A stretch of 64,000 nt of DNA, taken from contig NZ_JBMSDV010000005.1 of the NCBI RefSeq assembly GCF_049445855.1, forward strand, positions 62,001-126,000. The letters run 5' to 3'. Both the position numbers and the translations under genes were made by a program. Origin of the DNA: JAGOCV01 sp049445855. GTDB taxonomy: Bacteria; Pseudomonadota; Gammaproteobacteria; Burkholderiales; Burkholderiaceae_C. The notes under the pieces were generated by a model. It saw only the letters and a list, made by a program, of their open reading frames with translations. It was not told the DNA's origin and did not search any database. Below, one piece after another: positions 44,123 through 53,150 of this stretch; within the stretch, counting starts at the first letter, position 1; every line of letters starts with the position of its first letter.

Positions 44123-45094
44123 ATGAAACGTCGCCTGTTCTCGCTGACCGCCCTGGCCCTCACCGTGGCCGCCGGCAGCGCATTCGCCCAGACCAAGTGG
44201 GACCTGCCCGCCGCCTACCCGGCGACCAACTTCCACACGCAGAACCTGACCGAGTTCGCCAACGACATCGACAAGGCAACGGGCGGCAAGCTCAAGATCA
44301 CCGTGCACGCCAACGCCTCGCTGTTCAAGGCGCCGGAAATCAAGCGTGCGGTGCAAGGCGGCCAGGCCCAGCTCGGCGAGATCCTGCTGCCGAACTTCCA
44401 GAACGAATGGCAAGTCTTCGGCACCGACGGCCTGCCCTTCGTGGCCACCAGCTACGCCGAGTCGAAAAAGCTCTATGCCGCCCAGAAGCCGGTGCTGGAG
44501 AAGAAACTCGCCGAACAGGGCATCGTGCTGCTGTACGCAGTGGCATGGCCGCCCCAGGGCATCTACACCAAGAAGCCGATCTCTTCCGTGGCCGACCTCA
44601 AGGGCATCAAGTGGCGTGCGTACAGCCCCGCCACCGCACGCATTGCCGAACTGATCGGCGCGCAGCCGGTCACCGTGCAGGCTGCCGAGTTCTCGCAGGC
44701 GCTGGCCACCGGCGTGGTCGAGTCCACCATGACCTCCGGCGCGACCGGCGTGGACAGCAAGCTCTTCGAACACCTGAAGTACTACTACGACACGCAAGCC
44801 TGGCTGCCCAAGAACGCGGTCATCGCGAACAAGGCCGCCTTCGACGCGCTCGACGCACCGACCAAGGCAGCCGTCATGAAGGCCGCCGCCGACGCGGAAA
44901 CCCGCGGCTGGACCGCCAGCGAAAAGGTGAACGAAACGACGCTCGCCACGCTCAAGGCCAACGGCATGCAGGTGCTGCCGCCTTCGCCCCAGCTGAAGGC
45001 GGACCTGCAGAAGGTCGGCGAGACGATGCTGAAGGAATGGCTGGAAAAGGCCGGTCCTGAAGGCAAGATGGTCATCGACGGGTTCAAGAAGTAA
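44123..45094 (+). CDS. TRAP transporter solute-receptor (DctP family)
   Basis: A 323-residue periplasmic receptor. It has a Sec signal peptide (KRRLFSLTALALTVAAGSAFAQ) and DctP domains with TNFHTQNLTEFANDIDKATGGKL, QLGEILLPNFQNEW and LKGIKWRAYSPATARIAEL; the Arg of KWRAY is the likely carboxylate anchor. It is a paralogue of the receptor at 42.4 kb. GGAG precedes the ATG at 44123. It is followed two bases later by the small permease. The ligand is not determined by sequence; an organic acid such as 5-oxoproline is an inference from the neighbouring oxoprolinase. Confidence 0.92.
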   Translation: MKRRLFSLTALALTVAAGSAFAQTKWDLPAAYPATNFHTQNLTEFANDIDKATGGKLKITVHANASLFKAPEIKRAVQGGQAQLGEILLPNFQNEWQVFGTDGLPFVATSYAESKKLYAAQKPVLEKKLAEQGIVLLYAVAWPPQGIYTKKPISSVADLKGIKWRAYSPATARIAELIGAQPVTVQAAEFSQALATGVVESTMTSGATGVDSKLFEHLKYYYDTQAWLPKNAVIANKAAFDALDAPTKAAVMKAAADAETRGWTASEKVNETTLATLKANGMQVLPPSPQLKADLQKVGETMLKEWLEKAGPEGKMVIDGFKK

Positions 45095-45096
45095 GC

Positions 45097-45606
45097 ATGC
45101 GCAAGGCACTCGATGCCCTGTATGACAGCGCCGCGGCCCTCGCGGCGCTTTTCATGATCGGGCTGCTCATCGCGGTCCTGCTGTCCATCGCCGGCCGGCA
45201 GCTCCACTTCAACATCCCTGGCATCGACGCCTATGCGGGCTACCTGATGGCCGGCGCGGGTTTCCTTTCGCTCGCGCACACGCTCAAGCATGGCGAGCAC
45301 ATCCGCGTGACGCTGTTCATCGCCCGCCTCAAAGGCAAGGCTGCGCGTGGCCTGGAAATCTGGGCGCTGTTCGCAGGCACGATGCTCGCCGGCCTGGCGG
45401 CTTTCTACAGCTGCCGGCTGGTGTGGCAATCGCACGCCTTCCACGACATCTCCACCAGCAACGACGCCACGCCGCTGTGGATCCCCCAGCTCACGATGGC
45501 GATCGGCGGCGTGGTCCTGGCCATCGCGTTACTCGACGATTTCGTGATGGAGCTGATGGGCAAGCGGGTGGTGAATCAATCGCAGGACGCCCTGCACAAC
45601 GAATGA
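45097..45606 (+). CDS. TRAP transporter small permease (DctQ family)
   Basis: A 169-residue inner-membrane protein with four membrane helices, as in DctQ. The second helix region includes IDAYAGYLMAGAGFLSLAHTLKHGEHIRVTLF, where the G-E-H-I-R-V segment is the family signature. It forms the membrane complex with the large permease encoded 9 bases downstream. It starts two bases after the receptor gene, so both are on one transcript. Confidence 0.9.
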   Translation: MRKALDALYDSAAALAALFMIGLLIAVLLSIAGRQLHFNIPGIDAYAGYLMAGAGFLSLAHTLKHGEHIRVTLFIARLKGKAARGLEIWALFAGTMLAGLAAFYSCRLVWQSHAFHDISTSNDATPLWIPQLTMAIGGVVLAIALLDDFVMELMGKRVVNQSQDALHNE

Positions 45607-45615
45607 CGGCTTTCC

Positions 45616-46917
45616 ATGAATGACCTTCTCATCACCGGCCTGCTGGTGCTGTCGCTGTTCCTGATCCTGGGCAGCGGCGTGTGGATCGGTTTGACGCTCT
45701 CGGGCGTCGCATGGATCGGCATGCAGCTATTCACCTCGCGTCCCGCAGGCGACGCCATGGCCGTCACCATCTGGGGTTCCGCGTCGAGCTGGACCCTCAC
45801 CGCCCTGCCGCTTTTCGTATGGATGGGAGAGATCCTCTTCCGCACGCGGCTTTCGCAGGACATGTTCAAGGGCCTTGCGCCCTGGATGCAGTCGCTGCCG
45901 GGCCGGCTGCTGCACACCAACGTCGTCGGCTGCGCGATCTTCGCGGCCGTCTCGGGCTCGAGCGCTGCCACCTGCGCGACCATCGGCCGCATGACGCTGC
46001 CCGAGCTGAAAAAGCGCGGCTACCCGGACGACATCGTCATCGGTACGCTCGCCGGCGCGGGCACACTGGGGCTGCTCATTCCGCCATCGATCATCATGAT
46101 CGTCTATGGCGTGGCGGCGGATGTGTCCATTGCCAAGCTGTTCATCGCCGGCGTGCTGCCGGGCGTCCTGCTGGCCGTGCTGTTCTCCGGCTACATCGCG
46201 CTGTGGGCGCTGCGCCATCCTTCGCTGGTACCGCCTGCCGACAAGTCGATGAGTTTCATGGACAAGCTGCGCGAATCGCGCGCGCTCATCCCGGTGATCC
46301 TGCTGATCGCGGCAGTGCTCGGCTCGATCTATTCCGGCATCGCCACGGCGACCGAGGCCGCTGCCGTCGGCGTCGTGGGCTCGCTCGTGCTGTCGGCCGC
46401 GCAGGGCTCGCTGAACTGGCAGACCTTCCGCGATTCGCTGATGGGGGCCACGCGCCTGTACTGCATGATCGCGCTCATCCTCGCGGGCGCTGCGTTCCTC
46501 ACGCTCTCCATGGGCTACATCGGCCTGCCGCGCCATCTGGCAGAGTGGATCGCGTCCCTCGGTCTCACCCAGTTCCAGCTGATCTGCTCGTTGATGGTGT
46601 TCTTCATCATCCTGGGCTGCTTCCTCGACGGCATCTCGATGGTGGTGCTGACCATGGGCGTCATCATGCCGACGGTGATTGCCGCCGGTATCGATCCGCT
46701 GTGGTTCGGGATCTTCGTCGTGTTCGTGGTAGAAATGGCGCAGATCACGCCGCCCGTCGGCTTCAACCTCTTCGTGCTGCAAGGCATGACAGGACGACAG
46801 TTGCCCTACATCGCACGCGTCACGCTGCCGATGTTCATCCTGATGGTTGCCGCCGTGCTGCTGATCTATTTCTTCCCCGGCATCGTCACATGGATGCCGC
46901 AGAACATGAAACTCTGA
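45616..46917 (+). CDS. TRAP transporter large permease (DctM family)
   Basis: A 433-residue transport subunit with about 12 membrane helices. Family motifs are FVWMGEILFRTRLSQDMFKGLAPWM, AAVSGSSAATCATIGRM, GYPDDIVIGTLAGAGTLGLLIPPSIIMIVYG and EMAQITPPVGFNLFVLQGM. It imports the receptor-bound organic acid using the sodium gradient. It completes the receptor-DctQ-DctM set; crcB starts 7 bases after its stop. Confidence 0.94.
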   Translation: MNDLLITGLLVLSLFLILGSGVWIGLTLSGVAWIGMQLFTSRPAGDAMAVTIWGSASSWTLTALPLFVWMGEILFRTRLSQDMFKGLAPWMQSLPGRLLHTNVVGCAIFAAVSGSSAATCATIGRMTLPELKKRGYPDDIVIGTLAGAGTLGLLIPPSIIMIVYGVAADVSIAKLFIAGVLPGVLLAVLFSGYIALWALRHPSLVPPADKSMSFMDKLRESRALIPVILLIAAVLGSIYSGIATATEAAAVGVVGSLVLSAAQGSLNWQTFRDSLMGATRLYCMIALILAGAAFLTLSMGYIGLPRHLAEWIASLGLTQFQLICSLMVFFIILGCFLDGISMVVLTMGVIMPTVIAAGIDPLWFGIFVVFVVEMAQITPPVGFNLFVLQGMTGRQLPYIARVTLPMFILMVAAVLLIYFFPGIVTWMPQNMKL

Positions 46918-46924
46918 ACGGCTT

Positions 46925-47308
46925 GTGCAAATGCTGCTGCCCGTCCTCGCCATCTGCATCGGTGCGTCTGCCGGCGCTCTTGCACGGTGGGGGCTGGCGC
47001 AGTGGCTTTCGCAGCCGGCGGGCCTCATCCCGTGGGGGACGCTCGCGGCCAACCTCATCGGCGGCTATCTGGTCGGCGTGGCGGTGGCGAGCTTCGAGAC
47101 GATGCCGCAGCTCGATCCGGTGTGGCGGCTGATGCTGGTCACCGGCTTTCTCGGCGGCCTCACCACGTTCTCCACCTTTTCGGCCGAAGTGACGGGCTTC
47201 CTCATGCAGGGGCGTCTGGGCATCGCACTGGGCACGGCCATGCTGCACCTGGGCGGCTCGCTCGCGCTGACATGGGTGGGCATCCGCACGGTGCAGATGC
47301 TGCGCTGA
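46925..47308 (+). CDS. crcB: Fluoride exporter CrcB/Fluc
   Basis: A 127-residue fluoride channel subunit with four helices. The family motifs are ASAGALARWGLAQWL, WGTLAANLIGGYLVG (with the pore asparagine) and the TFSTFS motif in GFLGGLTTFSTFSAE. The start is a GTG at 46925 or the ATG at 46931. It lies only 7 bases after the TRAP large permease, so it appears to be the last gene of that operon, and there is no room for a fluoride riboswitch. Confidence 0.93.
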   Translation: MQMLLPVLAICIGASAGALARWGLAQWLSQPAGLIPWGTLAANLIGGYLVGVAVASFETMPQLDPVWRLMLVTGFLGGLTTFSTFSAEVTGFLMQGRLGIALGTAMLHLGGSLALTWVGIRTVQMLR

Positions 47309-47391
47309 CACAAAACTGATCGTCCCGACTAACCCGCAGGGGCCACGGACATTGGGCGCGCGGGGGCATGCGCCTTTAGAATCGACCGCAG

Positions 47392-50340
47392 ATGTCTCTG
47401 GTCTACCTTGTCCTACTACCCTTCCTCTCCAGCCTGATCGCCGCCATGTTGCCGGCGGACGCGCGCAATCGCGAGTCCACGCTGGCCGGCCTCACCGCAC
47501 TCGGCTGCACCATCTACGCAGCCACCCTCTTTCCCCAGGTCGCCGACGGCGGCGTCATCCGCCAGGACATCGCCTGGATTCCCTCACTCGGCCTGAACAT
47601 CGTCCTGCGTCTGGACGGCTTCTCGTGGATGTTCAGCATGCTGGTGCTGGGCATCGGCGCGCTGGTCGCGCTGTACGCGCGCTACTACATGTCGCCGTCG
47701 GATCCGGTGCCGCGCTTCTTCGCTTTCCTTTTGTCGTTCATGGGCGCGATGATGGGCGTGGTGCTCTCGGGCAACCTGATCCAGCTCGTCGTGTTCTGGG
47801 AGCTGACCAGTCTGTTCTCGTTCCTGCTCATCGGCTACTGGCATCACCGCAAGGACGCACGGCGCGGCGCGCGCATGGCGCTCACCGTCACCGGCACTGG
47901 CGGCCTGTGCCTGCTGGCCGGCGTGCTGGTGGTGGGCCACATCATCGGCAGCTACGACATGGACGTGCTGTTCAACAGCGTGCAGAAGCTGCAGTCGCAT
48001 TCGCTGTACAGCGTGGCGCTCGTGCTCATCCTGCTGGGCGCGCTGACCAAGAGCGCGCAGTTCCCCTTCCACTTCTGGCTGCCCAACGCGATGGCCGCGC
48101 CCACACCCGTCTCGGCCTACCTGCACTCGGCGACGATGGTGAAGGCCGGCGTGTTCCTGATGGCGCGCCTGTGGCCAGCACTCGCAGGAACAGAGGAATG
48201 GTTCTGGATCGTCGGCACCGCCGGCATCTGCACGCTGCTGGTGGGTGCGTGGGCGGCGATGTTCCAGCACGACCTCAAGAGCCTGCTGGCGTATTCGACC
48301 ATTTCGCACCTGGGCCTCATCACCCTGCTGCTGGGCCTGAACAGCCCGGTAGCTGCGGTGGCCGCCGTCTTCCACATCATGAACCACGCGACCTTCAAGG
48401 CGTCGCTCTTCATGGCGGCCGGCATCATCGACCACGAAAGCGGCACGCGCGACATACGCCGCCTTTCCGGTCTCGCGCGCATGATGCCGGTGACCGCCAC
48501 GCTCGCCATGGTGGCCAGTGCGGCCATGGCCGGCGTGCCGCTGCTCAACGGTTTCCTCTCCAAGGAAATGTTCTTTGCCGAGACGGTGTACATCAGCGCG
48601 ACACCGCTGGTGAACTTCGGCCTGCCGATCGCGGCCACGCTGGCCGGCGTGTTCAGCGTGGCCTACTCGCTGCGCTTCACCGTGGACGTGTTCTTCGGCC
48701 CCAAGGCCGACGACCTGCCGCGCGAGCCGCATGAGCCGCCGCACTGGATGCGCGTGCCGGTCGAGCTGCTCGTGATGGCCTGCCTCGTGGTGGGCGTTGC
48801 GCCGGCCTTTGCCGTCGGTGCGTTTCTCGCCGCTGCGGCGCGGCCTGTCGTCGGCGGCACGCTGCCCGAATACAGCCTCGCTGTCTGGCACGGCTTCAAT
48901 ACGCCGCTGATGATGTCCATCGTCGCCATGGTCGGCGGCATCGCGTTCTACCTGTTGCTGCGCTACCAGCGCCAGCAGGGCCGGCTGGAAGTGGCGCCGA
49001 TCGTCGGGCGTTTCAGCGGCAAGCGCAACTTCGAATGGACGATGGCCGCACTGAGCCAGCTGGCGCGTCTCGCCGTGCGCTGGCTCGGCACGCGACGTTT
49101 GCAGGGCCAGATGGCCGCCATGATCGGCATCACGTTGCTGGCCGGCATCGCTGCCATGTGGATGCAGTCGGCCGGCCATCGCGCCAGTCCCGGCACGCGC
49201 GAGACGTTGCCGCTGTCGCCCATCTTCCTGCTGCTGTGGCTGATCGGCATGGCCTGTGCCGTCGGCGCGGCGTGGCAGGCGAAGTACCACCGGCTGGCGG
49301 CGCTCACGCTCATGGGGGCCGCGGGCCTCGTCACCTGCATCACGTTCGTGTGGTTCTCCGCGCCCGACCTCGCTCTCACGCAACTGGCGGTAGAGGTGGT
49401 GACAACCATCCTTTTCCTGCTCGGGCTGCGCTGGTTGCCCAAGCGGCTGGAGAACGTGCAGCGCGGCGGCACGCGCGCGCGAACGCTGGGCCGGCGCTCG
49501 CGCGACCTGTTCATCGCCATCGCTGCAGGCACCGGCATGTCGGCACTGGCGTATGCCGTGATGACGCGGCCGTTCCCACAGAGCATTTCGCCGTTCTTCC
49601 TGGAGAAGGCGCTGGCCGAAGGCGGTGGCACGAACGTGGTGAACGTGATGCTGGTGGACTTCCGGGGTTTGGACACCATGGGCGAGATCACCGTGCTGGG
49701 CGCCGTGGCACTCACCGTCTATGCGCTGCTGCGCCGCTTCCGCCCCGCCGCAGAAACGGTGATGCTGCCACCGCAGCAGCAGGCCGTGCCGCCCGACCTC
49801 GCCACCGACCTCGTGAACCCGCGCAATGAAGACACGGCGCGGGGCTACCTCATGGTGCCAGCCGTGCTGGTGCGATTGCTGCTGCCCATCTGCGCGGTGA
49901 TCTCGGTGTACTTCTTCATGCGCGGCCACAACGAACCCGGCGGTGGCTTCGTGGCCGGCCTGGTGCTCTCGACCGCATTCCTCATCCAGTACATCATCGC
50001 GGGCACGCAGTGGGTGGAGGCGCACATGCGCCTGATGCCGCAGCGCTGGATTGCTTTCGGCATGCTGGCGGCCGCCGGCACGGGACTGGGCGCGCTCTTC
50101 TTCGGATACCCGTTCCTGACCACCCACACCGCGCACCTGCACCTGCCCGTCATCGGCGACGTGCACATCGCCAGCGCGCTGTTCTTCGACATCGGCGTGT
50201 TCACGCTGGTGGTCGGCTCCACGCTGCTGCTGCTCACCGCACTGGGCCACCAGTCCGTGCGCGGTCACCGCCGTCCGGCCCGGCCCGACGAAGTGCCCGA
50301 CGCGCGACCGGAACACCACGTCGCAACGGGAGGCCGCTGA
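47392..50340 (+). CDS. mrpA: Mrp antiporter subunit A/B fusion (PhaAB type)
   Basis: A 982-residue subunit of the multi-component Na+(K+)/H+ antiporter. The NuoL-like part (about 60-480) has LIQLVVFWELTSLFSFLLIGYW, with the key glutamate, LTKSAQFPFHFWLPNAMAAPTPVSAYLHSATMVKAG and HDLKSLLAYSTISHLG. Next comes a DUF4040-type segment (VWFSAPDLALTQLAVEVVTTILFLLGL). The C-terminal MrpB domain (about 825-960) has FFMRGHNEPGGGFVAGL. The A/B fusion marks group-2 Mrp (Pha/Sha) systems. It is the first gene of a six-gene operon and overlaps mrpC (TGATG). Confidence 0.95.
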   Translation: MSLVYLVLLPFLSSLIAAMLPADARNRESTLAGLTALGCTIYAATLFPQVADGGVIRQDIAWIPSLGLNIVLRLDGFSWMFSMLVLGIGALVALYARYYMSPSDPVPRFFAFLLSFMGAMMGVVLSGNLIQLVVFWELTSLFSFLLIGYWHHRKDARRGARMALTVTGTGGLCLLAGVLVVGHIIGSYDMDVLFNSVQKLQSHSLYSVALVLILLGALTKSAQFPFHFWLPNAMAAPTPVSAYLHSATMVKAGVFLMARLWPALAGTEEWFWIVGTAGICTLLVGAWAAMFQHDLKSLLAYSTISHLGLITLLLGLNSPVAAVAAVFHIMNHATFKASLFMAAGIIDHESGTRDIRRLSGLARMMPVTATLAMVASAAMAGVPLLNGFLSKEMFFAETVYISATPLVNFGLPIAATLAGVFSVAYSLRFTVDVFFGPKADDLPREPHEPPHWMRVPVELLVMACLVVGVAPAFAVGAFLAAAARPVVGGTLPEYSLAVWHGFNTPLMMSIVAMVGGIAFYLLLRYQRQQGRLEVAPIVGRFSGKRNFEWTMAALSQLARLAVRWLGTRRLQGQMAAMIGITLLAGIAAMWMQSAGHRASPGTRETLPLSPIFLLLWLIGMACAVGAAWQAKYHRLAALTLMGAAGLVTCITFVWFSAPDLALTQLAVEVVTTILFLLGLRWLPKRLENVQRGGTRARTLGRRSRDLFIAIAAGTGMSALAYAVMTRPFPQSISPFFLEKALAEGGGTNVVNVMLVDFRGLDTMGEITVLGAVALTVYALLRRFRPAAETVMLPPQQQAVPPDLATDLVNPRNEDTARGYLMVPAVLVRLLLPICAVISVYFFMRGHNEPGGGFVAGLVLSTAFLIQYIIAGTQWVEAHMRLMPQRWIAFGMLAAAGTGLGALFFGYPFLTTHTAHLHLPVIGDVHIASALFFDIGVFTLVVGSTLLLLTALGHQSVRGHRRPARPDEVPDARPEHHVATGGR

Positions 50341-50687
50341 TGGAACTCATGCTCTCCCTTGCCATCGGCGTGCTCACGGGCTCGGGCGTCTGGCTGCTGC
50401 TGCGTCCGCGTACCTTCCAGGTGATCATGGGCCTGTCATTGCTGTCGTATGCCGTGAACCTGTTCATCTTCAGCATGGGGCGCCTGTCGGTCGACAAGGA
50501 GCCGGTGCTGCTGCCGGGCCTGGCCGCCACGCTCGCCAACTATGACGACCCGTTGCCGCAGGCGCTGGTGCTCACCGCCATCGTCATCGGCTTCGCCATG
50601 ACGGCACTCTTCCTCGTGGTGCTGCTGGCCGCACGCGGCTTTGCCGGCAACGACCACGTGGACGGCAAGCTGGAGGACGACGCATGA
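50340..50687 (+). CDS. mrpC: Mrp antiporter subunit C (NuoK-like)
   Basis: A 115-residue NuoK homologue with three membrane helices. It has MELMLSLAIGVLTGSGVWLLLRPRTFQVIMGLSLLSYAVNLFIF near the N-terminus and DPLPQALVLTAIVIGFAMTALFLV, which holds the Asp-Pro-Leu-Pro-Gln-Ala-Leu signature of Mrp C. The ATG at 50340 overlaps the stop of the A/B gene, and its own stop overlaps the mrpD start. Confidence 0.94.
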   Translation: MELMLSLAIGVLTGSGVWLLLRPRTFQVIMGLSLLSYAVNLFIFSMGRLSVDKEPVLLPGLAATLANYDDPLPQALVLTAIVIGFAMTALFLVVLLAARGFAGNDHVDGKLEDDA

Positions 50688-52375
50688 TGCGCTGGGTCGA
50701 CTGGGCCATGCCGCATCTGGTCATCGCGCCCATCCTGCTGCCCATGCTCACGGCCGCGCTGATGCTGTTCTTCGGCGAGCACCGCCGCAACCTCAAGGCA
50801 GGCCTGGGCGTGGTGTCCACGTTCATGGGGCTGGGCCTGGCCATCGCGCTGCTGGTCTGGGTGAAGGCGCAGCCCGAACCGGCAGCCTTCGGCATCTACC
50901 TGCCCGGCAACTGGGACGTGCCCTACGGCATCGTGCTGACCGTCGACCGTTTCTCGGCGCTGATGCTGCTGCTGGCCGCCATCGCAGGTTGCGCGGCCAT
51001 GCTGTTCTCGGTCGCACGCTGGCACAAGGCCGGCGTGCATTTCAACCCGCTGCTGCAGATCCAGCTGATGGGCCTGAACGGCGCGTTCCTCACGACCGAT
51101 CTGTTCAACCTCTTCGTCTTCTTCGAGATCATGCTGGCCGCGTCCTACGGCCTGCTGCTGCACGGTTCGGGGCCGACCCGCGTGAAGTCGGGCCTGCACT
51201 ACATCGCGATCAACCTTGCCGCGTCGTCGCTGTTCCTGGTGGGCGTCTCCATGGTCTACGGCGTGAGCGGCACGCTCAACATGGCCGACCTCGCGCAGCG
51301 CATTCCGTTCACGGCGCCCGAAGACGTGGGCCTGCTGCACACGGGCCTGGCCATTCTTGCCGTCGCCTTCCTCACCAAGGCGGCGCTGTGGCCGCTCAAT
51401 TTCTGGCTGGTGCCTGCGTATTCCGCAGCGGCCGCGCCCGCCGCATGCATCTTCGCTTTGCTCACCAAGGTGGGCATCTACGTGCTGCTGCGGCTTTCGA
51501 CCTTGCTGTTCCCGCCGGAGGCCGGTGCATCGGCCGGCTTCGGATCGGACTGGCTGCTCTGGGGCGGCATGGCGACGCTGGGCTTCGGCGCGCTGGGCAT
51601 GCTGTCGTCCCAACGGCCCACGCGCCTGGCCGGGTACGCCGTCATCATGTCGTCCGGCACGCTGATGTCGGCCATCGGCTTCGGGCAGGTGCCCATCACC
51701 GCTGCAGCGCTCTACTACCTGCCGAGTTCGACGCTGGCCATCTGCGCACTCTTCCTGCTGGTGGAACTGGTGGAGCGTTCGCGCGACCCGGAGCCCGGCG
51801 AACAGCTGGCACCCGAGGACGAAGAAGACCGGCTGCCCTTCGCGCTGGCCGATCTGGAACTGGGCGAGGACGACGTTCCCGAAGGCGTGAACCTCGCCGA
51901 GGACGAGACCGCGCTCATCGGCCGCGCCATCCCGGCGGCCATCGCCTTCCTGGGGCTGACCTTCCTGTGCTGCACGCTGCTGGTGGCGGGGCTGCCGCCT
52001 CTCTCGGGTTTCATCGGCAAGTTCGCCATCCTGTCCGCGTTGCTGGCCACCGGCGCGCCCGGCATGCGCGAATGGATGCTGCTCTCGCTGCTCATCGTCT
52101 CCGGCCTGTTTGCGCTGATAGCCATGACACGTGTCGGCATGCGCTTCTTCTGGGCACCGCAGGGTCGCACAGCGCCGCGACTGCGCGTGATCGAATGTGC
52201 ACCGATCGTCGCGCTCATCGCGCTGTGCGTGCTTTTCACCATCAAGGCCGAACCGGTGATGCGCTACGCGCGCGCCACTGCGCAGATGCTGCACGACCCC
52301 GCCCGCTATGTCGATGCCGTGATGAGCACGAAACCGCGCCCGGGTCCGGTCGCCATGAAGGAGGACAGTCCATGA
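50684..52375 (+). CDS. mrpD: Mrp antiporter subunit D (NuoN/NuoM-like)
   Basis: A 563-residue proton-translocating subunit with about 14 helices. It shows FNLFVFFEIMLAASYGLLLHG (conserved Glu), LTKAALWPLNFWLVPAYSAAAAPAACIFALLTKVG (conserved Lys) and GLPPLSGFIGKFAIL. An acidic insert of about 60 residues (EPGEQLAPEDEEDRLPFALADLELGEDD and following) interrupts the last third, a feature also seen in other proteobacterial Pha-type D subunits. It overlaps mrpC and mrpE by four bases each. Confidence 0.95.
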   Translation: MMRWVDWAMPHLVIAPILLPMLTAALMLFFGEHRRNLKAGLGVVSTFMGLGLAIALLVWVKAQPEPAAFGIYLPGNWDVPYGIVLTVDRFSALMLLLAAIAGCAAMLFSVARWHKAGVHFNPLLQIQLMGLNGAFLTTDLFNLFVFFEIMLAASYGLLLHGSGPTRVKSGLHYIAINLAASSLFLVGVSMVYGVSGTLNMADLAQRIPFTAPEDVGLLHTGLAILAVAFLTKAALWPLNFWLVPAYSAAAAPAACIFALLTKVGIYVLLRLSTLLFPPEAGASAGFGSDWLLWGGMATLGFGALGMLSSQRPTRLAGYAVIMSSGTLMSAIGFGQVPITAAALYYLPSSTLAICALFLLVELVERSRDPEPGEQLAPEDEEDRLPFALADLELGEDDVPEGVNLAEDETALIGRAIPAAIAFLGLTFLCCTLLVAGLPPLSGFIGKFAILSALLATGAPGMREWMLLSLLIVSGLFALIAMTRVGMRFFWAPQGRTAPRLRVIECAPIVALIALCVLFTIKAEPVMRYARATAQMLHDPARYVDAVMSTKPRPGPVAMKEDSP

Positions 52376-52875
52376 TGAAGAAGTTCTTCGGCGCCGTCCT
52401 TCCGTCCCCGCTGCTGTCGGCCGCGCTGCTCGCGCTCTGGCTGGTGCTCAACGCCTCGGCAAGTCCGGGTCATGTGCTGTTCGGCGCCCTGCTGGCCGTT
52501 GCCGTGCCGCTGCTGACCGCTTCGCTCAGGCCGACGCCGGTGCGCATCCGCAAGCCGCTCGTCATCGCGAAGCTGATCCTCACCGTCGGCTGGGACGTTC
52601 TGGTGTGGAACTACCGCGTGGCAACCGGCATTCTTGCCTCGCGCAAGCACGCGCCCAACGGCGCGTTCGTCATCATCCCGCTGGACCTGCGCGACCCGAA
52701 CGGGCTGGCGGCGCTCGCCATCATCATGTGCGTGATCCCGGGCACGGTGTGGTCCGAACTGTCGCTCGACCGCAGCAAGCTGCTGGTGCACGTCTTCGAC
52801 CTGAAGGACGAGCCGCTGGAAGTGCAGCACCTGAAGACACGCTACGAAAAACCGCTCATGGAGATCTTCGAATGA
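52372..52875 (+). CDS. mrpE: Mrp antiporter subunit E
   Basis: A 167-residue membrane protein of the MnhE/MrpE family. Two to three N-terminal helices are followed by LILTVGWDVLVWNYRVATGIL and a cytoplasmic domain with FVIIPLDLRDPNGLAALAIIMCVIPGTVWSELS and LLVHVFDLKDE. This subunit is needed for assembly of the complex. GGAG lies just before the ATG at 52372. Overlaps mrpD and mrpF. Confidence 0.94.
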   Translation: MMKKFFGAVLPSPLLSAALLALWLVLNASASPGHVLFGALLAVAVPLLTASLRPTPVRIRKPLVIAKLILTVGWDVLVWNYRVATGILASRKHAPNGAFVIIPLDLRDPNGLAALAIIMCVIPGTVWSELSLDRSKLLVHVFDLKDEPLEVQHLKTRYEKPLMEIFE

Positions 52876-53150
52876 GTCCGCTGCTCGGCACCGCCATCTT
52901 CGTGACGCTGGCGCTTTATGCCATCGCCATGGCGCTGAGTCTCGTGCGCCTGTTCCGCGGTCCCGCCGCACAGGACCGCGTGCTGGCGCTGGACTACATC
53001 TACATCTGCGGCATGCTGATGATGATGGTGATGGGCATGCGGTACGTCAGCGACGTGTTCTTCGAGGCCGCCTTGCTCATCGCGCTGTTCGGCTTCGTCA
53101 GTTCCACGGCCATGGCCAAGTTCCTGCTGCGCGGCGAGGTGATCGAATGA
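52872..53150 (+). CDS. mrpF: Mrp antiporter subunit F
   Basis: A 92-residue MnhF/MrpF protein with three helices. It has LVRLFRGPAAQDRVLALDYIYICGM, containing the conserved R-G-P-x-x-x-D-R-V motif, and DVFFEAALLIALFGFVSSTAMAKFLLRGEVIE. The start overlaps the mrpE stop (ATGA) and its stop overlaps the mrpG start. Confidence 0.94.
   Translation: MSPLLGTAIFVTLALYAIAMALSLVRLFRGPAAQDRVLALDYIYICGMLMMMVMGMRYVSDVFFEAALLIALFGFVSSTAMAKFLLRGEVIE

Noticed and set aside
46918..46924. Fluoride riboswitch before crcB
   Set aside because: Only 7 bases separate crcB from the preceding gene, far too short for the aptamer.
47584..50319. A 911-codon open frame on the minus strand opposite mrpA
   Set aside because: Low-complexity, His/Gln/Arg-rich translation and full overlap with the clear MrpA/B fusion on the plus strand.
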